A stretch of 64,000 nucleotides of DNA from Albidovulum sp. (lineage in GTDB: Bacteria > Pseudomonadota > Alphaproteobacteria > Rhodobacterales > Rhodobacteraceae), in assembly GCA_028823855.1 (NCBI GenBank), contig JAPPFL010000024.1, forward strand, positions 41,038 to 105,037. The letters are read 5' to 3'. A program made the translations under genes and the position numbers. Below the pieces are notes generated by a model, which saw only the letters and a list, made by a program, of their open reading frames with translations, had not been told where the DNA came from and did not search any database. Every line of letters starts with the position of its first letter. The stretch's first letter is position 1. Shown piece by piece: positions 30,272 through 39,701 of this stretch.

Positions 30272-30706
30272 ATGGACAGAACCGTCCTCGAATTGGCAGC
30301 GCGAATTAACCTTTCACTAACGCGAATCGAAGATGCCTTGGATCGAGTTCGCTTGAATTCAAATGATCCGACCGAAGCGCGTGACGGTGATTTCGCCGGC
30401 AATTCATCGGGGGTAAGAAACGAAAATATCGCACGGCTTGAGGAAGAAGCTGCAGCCCTTAAGGCCCAACTTAGAAGCGCGGAAAATGACCTCCGAAAAG
30501 CGAGAATGGAGATCAAGAGCTTGATGGCTATCTGCGAAATGAGCAATTCGGAGAAAACGGAACTACAAAAGTCGTTGAAGTTGAAGGAAGATGCCTTCTC
30601 GTCCGAAATCGACGCGATTAAATTGGAAAGAATCGCGGAAGTCCAGCAGCTGGACTCGATTCTCGAAGAATTGAAGCCGTTACTCAGGGAAAATTCCGAT
30701 GCCTGA
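30272..30706 (+). CDS. Coiled-coil protein upstream of zapA
   Basis: A 144-residue protein of unknown function. Residues about 50-140 are almost wholly charged heptad-like coiled coil (EEEAAALKAQLRSAENDL and following), with no membrane helix or signal peptide. The last 8 bases overlap the zapA start, so the two are co-translated. A small coiled-coil gene before zapA is common in related genomes, which suggests, but does not prove, a role with ZapA at the Z ring. Confidence 0.75.
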   Translation: MDRTVLELAARINLSLTRIEDALDRVRLNSNDPTEARDGDFAGNSSGVRNENIARLEEEAAALKAQLRSAENDLRKARMEIKSLMAICEMSNSEKTELQKSLKLKEDAFSSEIDAIKLERIAEVQQLDSILEELKPLLRENSDA

Positions 30707-31067
30707 AATCACTGTGGTGATCGCCGGGCGAGAGTATAATTTGGCCTGCGCCGAACACGAGATTGCGGCGACCAAGGCGGCATCCATTCTTCTTGACGAC
30801 GAAATAAAGTCGAGCTTGGTAAGGAATCCGAATGCGCCAATGCAACAGCTGCTTTTGCTTTCAGCGATCATTTTGGCCGACAAGGTTTCTGCATTGAAAG
30901 CCGAAATCCGGGCCGCCAACGACAGGATTTCCGATTTGGAACAACACGCGTCCGAGTCCGGTTTGCCCATGCCGGATTCCGCTCTCGCGGAAACGCTTAA
31001 ATCGTTCGCGACAAGAACCGAGAAGCTAGCGAACAGGTTGGAGCAAGCCCTGCCCGAGGAACGCTAG
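30699..31067 (+). CDS. zapA: Cell division protein ZapA
   Basis: Binds and cross-links FtsZ filaments at mid-cell. The 122-residue protein starts PEITVVIAGREYNLACAEHE, the beta-strand head domain of ZapA, then has the AAxxLDDEI-type helix and a C-terminal coiled coil from about residue 55. It overlaps the upstream coiled-coil gene by 8 bases. The tail beyond residue 95 is longer than in E. coli ZapA but usual for alphaproteobacteria. Confidence 0.88.
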   Translation: MPEITVVIAGREYNLACAEHEIAATKAASILLDDEIKSSLVRNPNAPMQQLLLLSAIILADKVSALKAEIRAANDRISDLEQHASESGLPMPDSALAETLKSFATRTEKLANRLEQALPEER

Positions 31068-31096
31068 CGCTCGGACACTTGCCAGAATCTGCTGGA

Positions 31097-31462
31097 TCAG
31101 GCGTTCGATTCGCGAATTTTGTGTGCCGCTTGCTTGTCGAACGAAATGGAATTATTCTCCAATAATTCATCGAGTTCGCCGGAAAGTGTCATTTCCGAAA
31201 CAATATCGCATCCGCCAACGAACTCGCCCTTAACGTAAAGTTGAGGAATTGTCGGCCAGTCGGAAAATTCCTTTATCCCTTGCCGAACGCTCTCGTCGGC
31301 AAGCACGTTGACATCCTTGAATTCGACGCTCAGATATCTAAGAACTCCCGCGACGCGCGCCGAAAATCCGCACTGCGGCATAGTTTCCGTACCCTTCATA
31401 AAGAGCACGACATCATTTGATTCCACTGTGTTTTTGATGCTTTCGCGTACTGCTTCGTTCAT
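31097..31462 (-). CDS. grxD: Monothiol glutaredoxin, Grx4 family
   Basis: A CGFS-type glutaredoxin of 121 residues that carries and transfers 2Fe-2S clusters and works with BolA proteins. The cluster-binding motif CGFS begins at C31 (PQCGFSARV), and the glutathione-binding WPTIPQLYVKGEFVGG segment follows. The tail after residue 105 is slightly longer than usual. It lies 3 bases downstream of bolA, a pairing seen widely because the two proteins form a complex. Confidence 0.95.
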   Translation of the reverse strand: MNEAVRESIKNTVESNDVVLFMKGTETMPQCGFSARVAGVLRYLSVEFKDVNVLADESVRQGIKEFSDWPTIPQLYVKGEFVGGCDIVSEMTLSGELDELLENNSISFDKQAAHKIRESNA

Positions 31463-31465
31463 TGT

Positions 31466-31708
31466 TCACTCCGGAGTTTTCGTCGTCAGTGCCAATGCAT
31501 GCAACTCCGCATTGGAACCGCTCATCTTGTCCTTCAGCGCGGAATAGACTGCGCGCTGCTGCTGGACCCTGTTCATGCCGCGAAACGATTCGTCGATGAC
31601 TTCAGCAGCATAGTGATTGCCGTCGCCAGCAAGGTCGGTAATTTGTATCGCCGCATCGGGGAAAGCTTCCCTAATCAATCTCTCAATTTCCGACGCTTCC
31701 ATAGCCAT
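31466..31708 (-). CDS. bolA: BolA family protein
   Basis: An 80-residue KH-like partner of the monothiol glutaredoxin, involved in iron-sulfur cluster handling. It contains GDGNHYAAEVIDESFRG and the RVQQQRAVYSALKDKM helix with the late conserved histidine (LHALAL). The start at 31708 is set by AGGGAG just upstream; the open frame itself is much longer, but the extra 60 residues do not fit the family. bolA-grxD is an operon with 3 bases between. Confidence 0.93.
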   Translation of the reverse strand: MAMEASEIERLIREAFPDAAIQITDLAGDGNHYAAEVIDESFRGMNRVQQQRAVYSALKDKMSGSNAELHALALTTKTPE

Positions 31709-31832
31709 GCGGTTCTCCCTCAAGTTACCGTCATAAATAGATGCAATCCCTCTTGAATTCAATGATCTTCCTTTTGGCCGCTGGAGAATCGTCGCAGGAT
31801 CGAACGGCATCGGCTTCGCTCGTGGCGAAACG

Positions 31833-32747
31833 CTATTCCGCGCGTCCGTTCCGTTTTCGGCGATACGCCGCGACTTCCGAAACCACAAAATCCCGGAAAG
31901 CCTTGATCTTTCTGGACTGCCGCAATTCTACGGGATAGGCGAGATAAACGGGGACCGCTCCGGATTCTATCGTCCCTAAAACGCGAACCAGAGCGGGGAA
32001 ATGCTCTGTCAGGTAATTTGGAAGCAATCCTATTCCCAGATCGTGCAATACGGCCTGTAACACGCCGTAATAGTTATTGACTTTCAGGTGAGACAAGACT
32101 TCGCCCGCGAATAGATTTCGTATCAACGCCCTTCCATCGCTGACCTGCGCGCTTTTTGCGCCTTGACAGATAATCGGATGCGTTCTCAACTCCTCGAGGC
32201 TGTTGGGTGCGCCGCGAGCGTCCAAATATTTGCGAGTGGCATAGAATCTCATGTGAACCGACATGAGCTTGCGCCTAATAAGGTCCGCCTGCGACGGCTC
32301 CTTCATTCGAATGGCTACATCGGCTTCGCGCATTGTAAGATCTAGAACGCGCTCTTCCAGCATCAGTTCGATATTCAGGTCGGGATGCATCTTGTAAAAG
32401 TCGGCGATTCTCGGAGCTAGCCAGAGCGTGCCAAATCCCGTCGTAGTGGTTACTCGGAGACTTCCAAAAGCTTTTTCTTCCGAATCGCGAATTCGCGCCG
32501 TCGCGAATTCGAGGCGAGTCGACATCGATGAAGTCGCGTCGAATAATAGTTCTCCTTGCTCCGTTAGGATAAGCCCGCGGGCATGCCTGTGAAAAAGTGT
32601 GGAGCCCAGTGCATATTCCAGGGCTTGAATCTGGCGGCTGACTGCCGATTGGCTAACGTTGAGGTGTTCACTGGCACGGGTTACGTTGCCCGCTGCTGCA
32701 ACTACGTGAAAGATTCTAAGCTTGTCCCAGTCCATCGGCTCTTCCAA
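31833..32747 (-). CDS. LysR-family transcriptional regulator
   Basis: A 304-residue DNA-binding regulator. The winged HTH occupies residues 5-64 (HLNVSQSAVSRQIQALE recognition region), a linker helix follows, and the two-lobe effector domain runs from about residue 95 to 295. The target is unknown. It points away from the indolepyruvate oxidoreductase gene across a 0.5 kb gap, so control of that gene is possible. In Rhodobacterales a similar LysR gene is often near thioredoxin reductase, which is not in this window. Confidence 0.88.
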   Translation of the reverse strand: MEEPMDWDKLRIFHVVAAAGNVTRASEHLNVSQSAVSRQIQALEYALGSTLFHRHARGLILTEQGELLFDATSSMSTRLEFATARIRDSEEKAFGSLRVTTTTGFGTLWLAPRIADFYKMHPDLNIELMLEERVLDLTMREADVAIRMKEPSQADLIRRKLMSVHMRFYATRKYLDARGAPNSLEELRTHPIICQGAKSAQVSDGRALIRNLFAGEVLSHLKVNNYYGVLQAVLHDLGIGLLPNYLTEHFPALVRVLGTIESGAVPVYLAYPVELRQSRKIKAFRDFVVSEVAAYRRKRNGRAE

Positions 32748-33282
32748 TTTTAGAACTAGTCTTCCGAGTATTTGTCGGTGACGGAATGTTGAACGATGTT
32801 GAACGGCGGGCTGCGAAAGGGCGAATGCCGAATTCTTGTTTCGTCATTGACCGGCGTTCGCAGGCAAGGCTCCTTGGACGATATATTGGCATAGCCTCCC
32901 GACGAGAACCTCGACCGTCGCTATTATAGTTATATGGTGGCTTGTCCAAAAAAACTCGGATGAGCCTCCCGCGTTAGTAACTTTTGCGTTTATACAGTCA
33001 ATCGAATAGGTACATTTGGAAATTCAGTCTTATTTGGGATGACCGCGAATTGTCGGAGCGACGCGAAATTTCGGCATGTGCGAGGGAAGGGCAGAATTTG
33101 ATGCTGCGATATCAGTTAGCGCGCCAAAAGTAATCTCGCGACCGGTTCTCGAATTCGGTAGGTGCGCGACGAATGCCCGAGAATCCGGCATACTTGTCAA
33201 ACGAACGAACAAACAGGCGGAAGCGCGTCCGAAAAATTAGATTGGAAGCAACAGTGCGCTTCATTTGGAAAATGGCTTGCCA
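32748..33282. promoter_or_regulatory. Divergent region between the LysR gene and the ferredoxin oxidoreductase gene
   Basis: 535 bases without a gene; divergent promoters are expected. LysR proteins usually bind T-N11-A sites in such gaps; several loose matches occur, but none can be defended. Confidence 0.4.
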
Positions 33283-36200
33283 ATGAATTCTAGGGACGTC
33301 TCGCTAGACGATAGGTTCGATTTGTCTAAGTCCTCAGTGCTGCTAAGCGGTACGCAAGCGCTCGTGCGTTTGATGTTAATGCAAAAAATGCGCGACGCGG
33401 CGGCGGGACTGAATACGGCGGGATACGTGACGGGATACAGAGGTTCGCCGTTGGGAGCCGTAGATTTTCAAATGGAGATCGCGCGCGCGCGGCTCGAAGC
33501 CGCCGACATTCGCTTTCAACCCGGTTTGAACGAAGACCTGGCCGCTACCGCGTTGTGGGGCACGCAGCAGGCGGAATTGCGCGGAGAAGGCAAATACGAC
33601 GGCGTTTTCGGACTTTGGTACGGCAAGGGCCCTGGCGTTGATCGTTCGGGAGACGCGCTTCGGCACGCCAATATGGCGGGAACATCGCCGCGCGGCGGCG
33701 TGGTCATGGCACTTGGCGACGATCACACCGGCGAAAGCTCGACAACCCTTCACCAATCGGAATGGACGCTAGTTGACTCGTACATTCCGATTCTTTCGCC
33801 ATCGGGCGTCCAGGAAATCCTGGACTACGGCGTAATAGGATTTGCGCTCTCGCGCTATTCCGGCAACTGGGTCGGCCTGAAATGCATGAAAGACACGATC
33901 GAGGCAACTGCGGTTGTCGATGGAAATCCAGATCGCATTCAGCTGGTTGAATCGAAATTGAGCGGCCCGCCCGGCGGACTCAATATCAGGATAATGGATA
34001 CGCCGCGGGAAAGAGAGGAACGGGCGAGCGAACATAAGCGAATCGCCGCCGAAGAATTTTGCCGCGCCAACGGCATCGACCGGCGCGTTTTTGGGAAATC
34101 GGGCGCTAAAATCGGTTTCGTTGCCGCGGGAAAGAATTGGCTGGATCTCCTTCATGCTCTTGAGTTGCTTGGCATTGCCGGCAGCGAAGCGGAGCGCTTG
34201 GGATTGACCGGCTACAAGGTCGGCATGGTTTGGCCCTTCGAAACAAAAAAGTTTCTGGAATGGGCGGAAGGCTTGGAGCTTATCGTAGTCGTCGAAGAAA
34301 AGCGAAAACTCATTGAGCTTCAAGTAAAGGAAGCGATCTTCAATAATCGCCAGGGTCGCCGGGTCTACGGCTGGAAAGACGATAGAGGCCGCGAATTGTT
34401 TCCGGCAAAATTCGCTCTCGATCCCGCTCAAATTGCGCTGGTCGTAGGGGAAGTGCTGATTGCGGAAGGCAGGGGCACGGAGGCGATCAATGCCAATATT
34501 CGAGCGCTGGGAGAGGTCTCGGCAAAGGGCAACGTAGAAGGAATTGCTGAGCGACTGCCCTACTTTTGCTCGGGTTGCCCGCACAACACTTCGACGAAGC
34601 TGCCCGGCGGCGCAAGAGCTTACGCAGGAATAGGCTGCCACTACATGGTCCAGTGGATGGACCGCGAAACTGTTGGATTCACGCACATGGGCGGCGAAGG
34701 CGCAAACTGGATAGGCGAAGCACCGTTTTCAACGCGGAACCATGTTTTCCAGAACATTGGCGACGGGACCTACAACCACTCGGGCATGCTCGCGATCCGA
34801 GCGTCGATAATGGCTGGAGTCAATATCACCTACAAAATACTGTTCAACGATGCGGTGGCAATGACCGGCGGTCAAAAGAACGACGGCAACCTTGATCCAG
34901 CGCGAATCGCCCAAGAAATTCGCGCAATGGGGGTAAAAGAGATCGCGGTTGTCTACGACGCGGAGGAAAGCCCCGACCGCTCCCGATTTCCGCAGGGCAC
35001 CGAGTTCGCCGAAAGGTCGAGACTCGACCTGGTGCAGCAGCGCATCAGCCAAGCCGAGGGTGTAAGCGCGATACTGTATGTCCAAACTTGCGCGGCGGAG
35101 AAGCGCCGTCGTCGCAAGCGCGGAAATTTTCCGGATCCAGATAGGCGCGTTTTCATTAACGAGGAGATTTGCGAAGGTTGCGGCGATTGCGGCGTGCAGT
35201 CCAACTGCGTCTCAATCGTACCATTCGAAACGCCATTTGGACGAAAACGGTCGATCGACCAATCGAGCTGCAACAAGGATTTTAGTTGTCTAAACGGATT
35301 TTGTCCCTCGTTTGCCACGCTACATGGCGCAATTGTTCGGAAGGAGCCGCGGGCTGAATTCGAACTCCCCGAATTCCCCGAGCCGTCGCTTCCCTCAATC
35401 GAGAGAACTTACAACGTTGTTGCGTCGGGGATAGGGGGCACCGGAGTCGTAACTATCGGAGCGATCCTGGCGATGGCGGCACATTTGGACGGAAAATTCG
35501 CCGGAATGATGGAGATGGCCGGGCTAGCGCAAAAGGGCGGTGCGGTCAATGTCCACTTAAGACTTGCTCGCAATGCCGAGGACATCACGGCCGTGCGGAT
35601 ATCGGTCGGCGAAGCCGATTTGCTCGTAGGAGGCGACCTTGTAGTTGCCGGGAGCGGCGATACGTTGCGTTTGATGAAGAGTAGTCGATCTTCGGCGGTT
35701 ATCAACAGCTACGAAACGATTACAGGCGAGTTTACTCGAAACGCTGATTTCCGATTGCCCGTCGAGCGACTGAAGCTCGCGATCGCTGCTAGAACGGGGG
35801 ACAAAAGCCTATATTTGATGGATGCAACCGGGATCAGCAAAGCGGCTCTGGGCGATACGATATTTTCGAATATGCTGGTGCTTGGCGCGGCTTGGCAAAA
35901 AGGTTGGTTGCCATTATCGCGCGATTCTATTCGACGAGCAATTGAATTGAACGGCGCTGCGGCAGAAATGAATTCCAAAGCATTTGAATTAGGGCGATGG
36001 GCCGCCGTCGACCCCGGCCTTGCCAATCGTATGAAATCCAAGCGTGCCGCGGTACAGCCAACGGCGGACGCGGTCGAGATTCGCGCCGGCCATTTGGATG
36101 AATACGCCGGCGCGGCATATCGCCGAAGATTTCTTGACTTAGTGGATCGCGCTAAGGACCCCGAGTTGCGCGAAGCGATAGCGAAGGGATATCACAAGCT

Positions 36201-36729
36201 ATTGGCGGTAAAGGACGAGTTTGAAGTTGCCAGGCTGCTTCTCAAGACGGAAGAAAAGGCTAGGCGAGAGTTTTCTGGCGATTTTTCAATCAAGTATTTC
36301 TTGGCGCCGCCGATTATTGCTAAAACGGGCCCCGACGGGCGACCTGCGAAGCGAGAGTTCGCATCATGGACAATCCACCTTTTCCGCCTCCTTGCTTCCA
36401 TGCGGTGGTTGCGAAACAGCTGGGCGGATCCGTTTCGTCATTCGCAAGAAAGGCTCCATGAGAGGGAATTGATTGCGCGTTTCGAAAACGACATGCGTGA
36501 GATTCTGGATTCAGAGGACTTAGTCGAAAAATCGGTCGCTATAGAACTCGCCGAACTGCCGTTGTCCATCCGCGGATTTGGAATCGTAAAGGAGCAAAAC
36601 AGAGTCGCGGCTGACCAAAGGCGGAAGGTTCTGCTAACAAAATTGTGGCCGCCCGTCCGTGCGGAGCCGAAAAGCGAAGCTGAAAAGAATCGCCGTTCGC
36701 GTAAGGTACTTAGTCCGCGCCTTTCTTGA
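33283..36729 (+). CDS. Indolepyruvate ferredoxin oxidoreductase, fused IorA-IorB type
   Basis: A 1148-residue single-chain 2-oxoacid:ferredoxin oxidoreductase that oxidatively decarboxylates aryl or branched 2-oxo acids to acyl-CoA, passing electrons to ferredoxin. In order: pyrimidine-binding domain (TGYRGSPLGAVDF; FQPGLNEDLAA), central CSGCPHNTS near residue 429 and a ThDP domain. A cluster site CEGCGDCGVQSNC lies near 629 and a gamma-type domain starts IGGTGVVTIG. The ATG at 33283 is used; a TTG six codons upstream is possible. Its 3' end overlaps the convergent tusA gene by 20 bases. Such enzymes act in aromatic or branched amino acid breakdown. Confidence 0.92.
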   Translation: MNSRDVSLDDRFDLSKSSVLLSGTQALVRLMLMQKMRDAAAGLNTAGYVTGYRGSPLGAVDFQMEIARARLEAADIRFQPGLNEDLAATALWGTQQAELRGEGKYDGVFGLWYGKGPGVDRSGDALRHANMAGTSPRGGVVMALGDDHTGESSTTLHQSEWTLVDSYIPILSPSGVQEILDYGVIGFALSRYSGNWVGLKCMKDTIEATAVVDGNPDRIQLVESKLSGPPGGLNIRIMDTPREREERASEHKRIAAEEFCRANGIDRRVFGKSGAKIGFVAAGKNWLDLLHALELLGIAGSEAERLGLTGYKVGMVWPFETKKFLEWAEGLELIVVVEEKRKLIELQVKEAIFNNRQGRRVYGWKDDRGRELFPAKFALDPAQIALVVGEVLIAEGRGTEAINANIRALGEVSAKGNVEGIAERLPYFCSGCPHNTSTKLPGGARAYAGIGCHYMVQWMDRETVGFTHMGGEGANWIGEAPFSTRNHVFQNIGDGTYNHSGMLAIRASIMAGVNITYKILFNDAVAMTGGQKNDGNLDPARIAQEIRAMGVKEIAVVYDAEESPDRSRFPQGTEFAERSRLDLVQQRISQAEGVSAILYVQTCAAEKRRRRKRGNFPDPDRRVFINEEICEGCGDCGVQSNCVSIVPFETPFGRKRSIDQSSCNKDFSCLNGFCPSFATLHGAIVRKEPRAEFELPEFPEPSLPSIERTYNVVASGIGGTGVVTIGAILAMAAHLDGKFAGMMEMAGLAQKGGAVNVHLRLARNAEDITAVRISVGEADLLVGGDLVVAGSGDTLRLMKSSRSSAVINSYETITGEFTRNADFRLPVERLKLAIAARTGDKSLYLMDATGISKAALGDTIFSNMLVLGAAWQKGWLPLSRDSIRRAIELNGAAAEMNSKAFELGRWAAVDPGLANRMKSKRAAVQPTADAVEIRAGHLDEYAGAAYRRRFLDLVDRAKDPELREAIAKGYHKLLAVKDEFEVARLLLKTEEKARREFSGDFSIKYFLAPPIIAKTGPDGRPAKREFASWTIHLFRLLASMRWLRNSWADPFRHSQERLHERELIARFENDMREILDSEDLVEKSVAIELAELPLSIRGFGIVKEQNRVAADQRRKVLLTKLWPPVRAEPKSEAEKNRRSRKVLSPRLS

Positions 36730-36952
36730 TCAAGAAAACCAAGCAGTCGCCATCTTCTCGATGGCTTACGAGAGTGTGCCCGTTCTCGTCGCAAAAATGC
36801 GGAACGTCGACCAATGCCGCGACATCGTCGGCTTTCACTTCCAGGAATTGACCCGGTTTTAGCGGCTTCATTCTTTTTCGAATCTTCAGCACTGGCAAAG
36901 GACATAATAGCCCAGTTGCATCTAGTAGCTCCGATTCTTCTCGCTTTTGCAT
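36710..36952 (-). CDS. tusA: TusA-like sulfur carrier protein
   Basis: An 80-residue sulfurtransferase/carrier of the TusA (SirA-like) family. The persulfide-carrying cysteine is C17 in the signature DATGLLCPLPVLKIRKRM, followed by the conserved basic helix. It may deliver sulfur for tRNA thiolation or molybdenum cofactor; without tusBCD nearby the exact role is open. It is divergent from ccdA and overlaps the end of the indolepyruvate oxidoreductase gene on the other strand. Confidence 0.88.
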   Translation of the reverse strand: MQKREESELLDATGLLCPLPVLKIRKRMKPLKPGQFLEVKADDVAALVDVPHFCDENGHTLVSHREDGDCLVFLIKKGAD

Positions 36953-37037
36953 TTGATTTCTACGAAATTGTGATGTCCGCCAGTTCGATTTAGATCAATT
37001 ATCAATTATGTTTCGAACAGGTCCTTGGAAAGTCCAA

Positions 37038-37784
37038 ATGTTCGGTATCGACATAATCGACGCAACTATCGCGCCCGCAATTATTATTTCCTTGCTCGCA
37101 GGTTCCTTTAGTTTTGTCTCGCCGTGCGTACTTCCTATCGTACCGCCCTACTTGGCCTACATGGGAGGGATATCATTCGCCGATCTTTCCCAGGGACGTC
37201 GCCGAGCCAAAATTGTTACGGCTGCCGCGTTTTTTGTTTTGGGCTTGTCAACGGTTTTTCTTCTTCTTGGATTCACGGTATCAACCTTAGGTCTTCTCTT
37301 CCTCGAGTATCAAACCGCATTCGGGCGTGTCGCCGGGATTGTCGTCCTAGTGTTCGGCTTGCACTTTATCGGCGTGTTTCGAATTCCTTTGCTTGACCGC
37401 GAAGCAAGATTTGACGTTCGGCGCGGCAGCGGCGCCATTGGATCCTTTGTGCTTGGACTTGCGTTCGCTTTTGGGTGGGTTCCCTGCATTGGTCCACAAC
37501 TAGGCGCTATTCTAACGTTGGCGGCGCAGGAGTCGTCAGTTGCTCGGGGGACGATCTTGCTGGGAGCCTACGCATTCGGTCTCGGCATACCCTTTGTGTT
37601 GGCAGCACTCTTTATCAACGAATCGCTGGGGCTGATGCAGAAGCTCAAATCTCACCTGCGAAAGGTCGAGTTCGGAATCGGGAGTCTGCTTGTACTGGTC
37701 GGACTGCTTCTACTAACCGGAAATTTTTCGGACATTTCATTCTGGCTACTAAGCGAGTTGCCGTTCCTTGCACTGGTAGGCTAA
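37038..37784 (+). CDS. ccdA: Cytochrome c biogenesis protein CcdA
   Basis: Inner-membrane thiol transporter that passes reducing power from cytoplasmic thioredoxin to the periplasm for cytochrome c maturation or disulfide reduction. About six membrane segments; the two redox cysteines are C30 in SPCVLPIVPPYL and C150 in WVPCIGPQ, counted from the ATG at 37038. That start has GGAAAG before it; an ATG at 37008 would add 10 residues. At 248 residues it is the short CcdA form without a thioredoxin domain. Divergent from tusA. Confidence 0.92.
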   Translation: MFGIDIIDATIAPAIIISLLAGSFSFVSPCVLPIVPPYLAYMGGISFADLSQGRRRAKIVTAAAFFVLGLSTVFLLLGFTVSTLGLLFLEYQTAFGRVAGIVVLVFGLHFIGVFRIPLLDREARFDVRRGSGAIGSFVLGLAFAFGWVPCIGPQLGAILTLAAQESSVARGTILLGAYAFGLGIPFVLAALFINESLGLMQKLKSHLRKVEFGIGSLLVLVGLLLLTGNFSDISFWLLSELPFLALVG

Positions 37785-37813
37785 CTTTGAGACCGCGGGC
37801 GATTGCTGGCTCA

Positions 37814-38080
37814 TTAAGCTTCAGCGCCCGAATGGCCGTGCCTGGGATCGGCATTTCTGTACTGCGTAAGAACGTAAACGCGAATCGAGCTAGCTAGCGA
37901 AACACCGTCATCTCGAGTTTCGTCAACTGCGGTAACGAGATCGCGCACGCTGTAATTCTCGCGGCGCGCAATGTCTTCGAACGCGGTCCAGAATTCCTGT
38001 TCGAGGGCGACGCTTGTCCTATGTCCGCGCAGCGTAAGAGATTTTTTGATCAAACCGGGCAGCTTTCCAATTGAATTCAT
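37814..38080 (-). CDS. Ribbon-helix-helix domain protein
   Basis: A protein of 88 residues with the conserved alphaproteobacterial pattern KKSLTLRGHRTSVALEQEFW (ribbon-helix-helix type DNA-binding fold) and the LASSIRVYVLTQY end. Function is unknown; the fold suggests DNA binding or a fold-sharing adaptor. The start at 38080 fits homologues better than the upstream ATG at 38116. It follows fumC by 49 bases. In many relatives a tiny DUF4169 gene lies between the two, but there is no room for it here. Confidence 0.75.
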   Translation of the reverse strand: MNSIGKLPGLIKKSLTLRGHRTSVALEQEFWTAFEDIARRENYSVRDLVTAVDETRDDGVSLASSIRVYVLTQYRNADPRHGHSGAEA

Positions 38081-38129
38081 TTGACCCCGAAAAGCCAGGA
38101 CTTTGATGGTCGGCAAGACTTCTTCAGTG

Positions 38130-39527
38130 TCACCGCGGTTTTGGACCTATCATGTTTTCGGGCCGCACAACTCTATCGAAAGTGTCTTCGTCTACGAGAC
38201 CGAGCCGGACGGCTTCTTCTCTTAGCGTCGTGCCGTTCTTGTGCGCCACTTTGGCGACTTTAGTCGCGTTGTCGTAACCGATTTCCGGCGCGAGCGGCGT
38301 AACCAGCATAAGCGACTGTTGCATGAGGTGTTCGATGCGCTTCCGGTCCGCTTGAATTCCGACCACGCAATTCTTCATGAACGCCGACGCGGCGTCGGCA
38401 AGAAGCTGGATCGATTGTAGCACGTTGTAGGCGATCATCGGCTTGAAGACGTTTAGTTCGAAATGTCCCTGGCTCCCGGCGAATCCGACGGCGGCATCGT
38501 TGCCCATGACATGGGCGCAGACCTGCGTCAGCGCTTCAGTTTGAGTTGGGTTGACCTTTCCCGGCATTATCGATGAACCGGGCTCGTTTTCCGGCAGCAG
38601 TAATTCGCCTATTCCGCATCGAGGCCCGGAGCCTAGGAACCTGATGTCGTTGGCAATCTTAAACAACGAGGCCGCAGTCGTCTTCAATGCCCCGGACATT
38701 TCCACCATCGCGTCGTGCGATGCCAATGCTTCGAATTTGTTTTCCGCGGATCGAAACGGAAGTCCGGTAATTTCCGAAATGATTTCTGCAACTCGGTCGG
38801 CCCAGCCTTCGAAAGTGTTCAATCCGGTTCCGACGGCGGTTCCGCCTTGCGCCAGAGCAAAAAGATTTTCCATAGCTCCGTTTATTCTGGATCGCGACAG
38901 CTCAACCTGGCGTCCGTATCCCGAGAACTCCTGAGAGAGCATCAACGGCGTAGCGTCCATGGCGTGGGTTCGCCCGATTTTGATAATTCCCTTGAATTCC
39001 TTGACTTTCTTCGAGAGCGCGCCGTTCAGCAGGTCGAGCGCCGGAAGAAGGTAGCGCGAAGTTGACATGACGGTCGCGATATGCATCGCCGTGGGGAAAG
39101 TGTCGTTTGAAGACTGGCACTTGTTGACATGGTCGTTGGGATGTACCGGAGATTTCGTGCCCAAACGACCTCCAAGAATTTCAATCGCGCGGTTGGCTAT
39201 AACCTCGTTCGCGTTCATGTTGGATTGTGTGCCCGAACCGGTCTGCCAAACGACGAGAGGAAATTCTTCGTCTCGCTCGCCTTCAATTACTTCATCTGCT
39301 GCTTGGACGATCGCGCTGCAAATCGATTTTTCGATTAATCCGAATTCGTAATTTGCGAGCGCGCATGCTTTTTTTACGATGCCGAGAGCTCTTACAATTG
39401 AAACAGGCTGGCGTTCCCAGCCAATTTTGAAATTTTGAAGCGACCGCTGTGTCTGCGCTCCCCAGTATTTTTCCGAGGGAACCTCTAGCGGACCAAAGCT
39501 GTCCGATTCTGTGCGTGTCATCGTCAT
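38130..39527 (-). CDS. fumC: Class II fumarate hydratase
   Basis: Interconverts fumarate and malate in the TCA cycle; iron-independent tetramer. The 465-residue protein has the family signature [13 protein letters not shown], the TSSNDTFP-equivalent [13 protein letters not shown] and the HAMDATPL segment. All three conserved regions that form the active site are present. It lies between sspB upstream and the ribbon-helix-helix gene downstream on the same strand, a common Rhodobacterales order. Confidence 0.97.
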   Translation of the reverse strand: MTMTRTESDSFGPLEVPSEKYWGAQTQRSLQNFKIGWERQPVSIVRALGIVKKACALANYEFGLIEKSICSAIVQAADEVIEGERDEEFPLVVWQTGSGTQSNMNANEVIANRAIEILGGRLGTKSPVHPNDHVNKCQSSNDTFPTAMHIATVMSTSRYLLPALDLLNGALSKKVKEFKGIIKIGRTHAMDATPLMLSQEFSGYGRQVELSRSRINGAMENLFALAQGGTAVGTGLNTFEGWADRVAEIISEITGLPFRSAENKFEALASHDAMVEMSGALKTTAASLFKIANDIRFLGSGPRCGIGELLLPENEPGSSIMPGKVNPTQTEALTQVCAHVMGNDAAVGFAGSQGHFELNVFKPMIAYNVLQSIQLLADAASAFMKNCVVGIQADRKRIEHLMQQSLMLVTPLAPEIGYDNATKVAKVAHKNGTTLREEAVRLGLVDEDTFDRVVRPENMIGPKPR

Positions 39528-39701
39528 AATGATTTGCTCCTATTCGACTAAATCGAACTTTTTTCACGTTGCTGCGCGACAGGGGCGTTCTCGACAAATC
39601 ACCTTTCGATTCGCCGAACGAAATCGCAAGAGGCCGTCTTCCTGAATCATCCCTTCGAATCAATCTGAATCGGCGGTCGATCCGTTCTGCGAATTTGAAA
39701 G

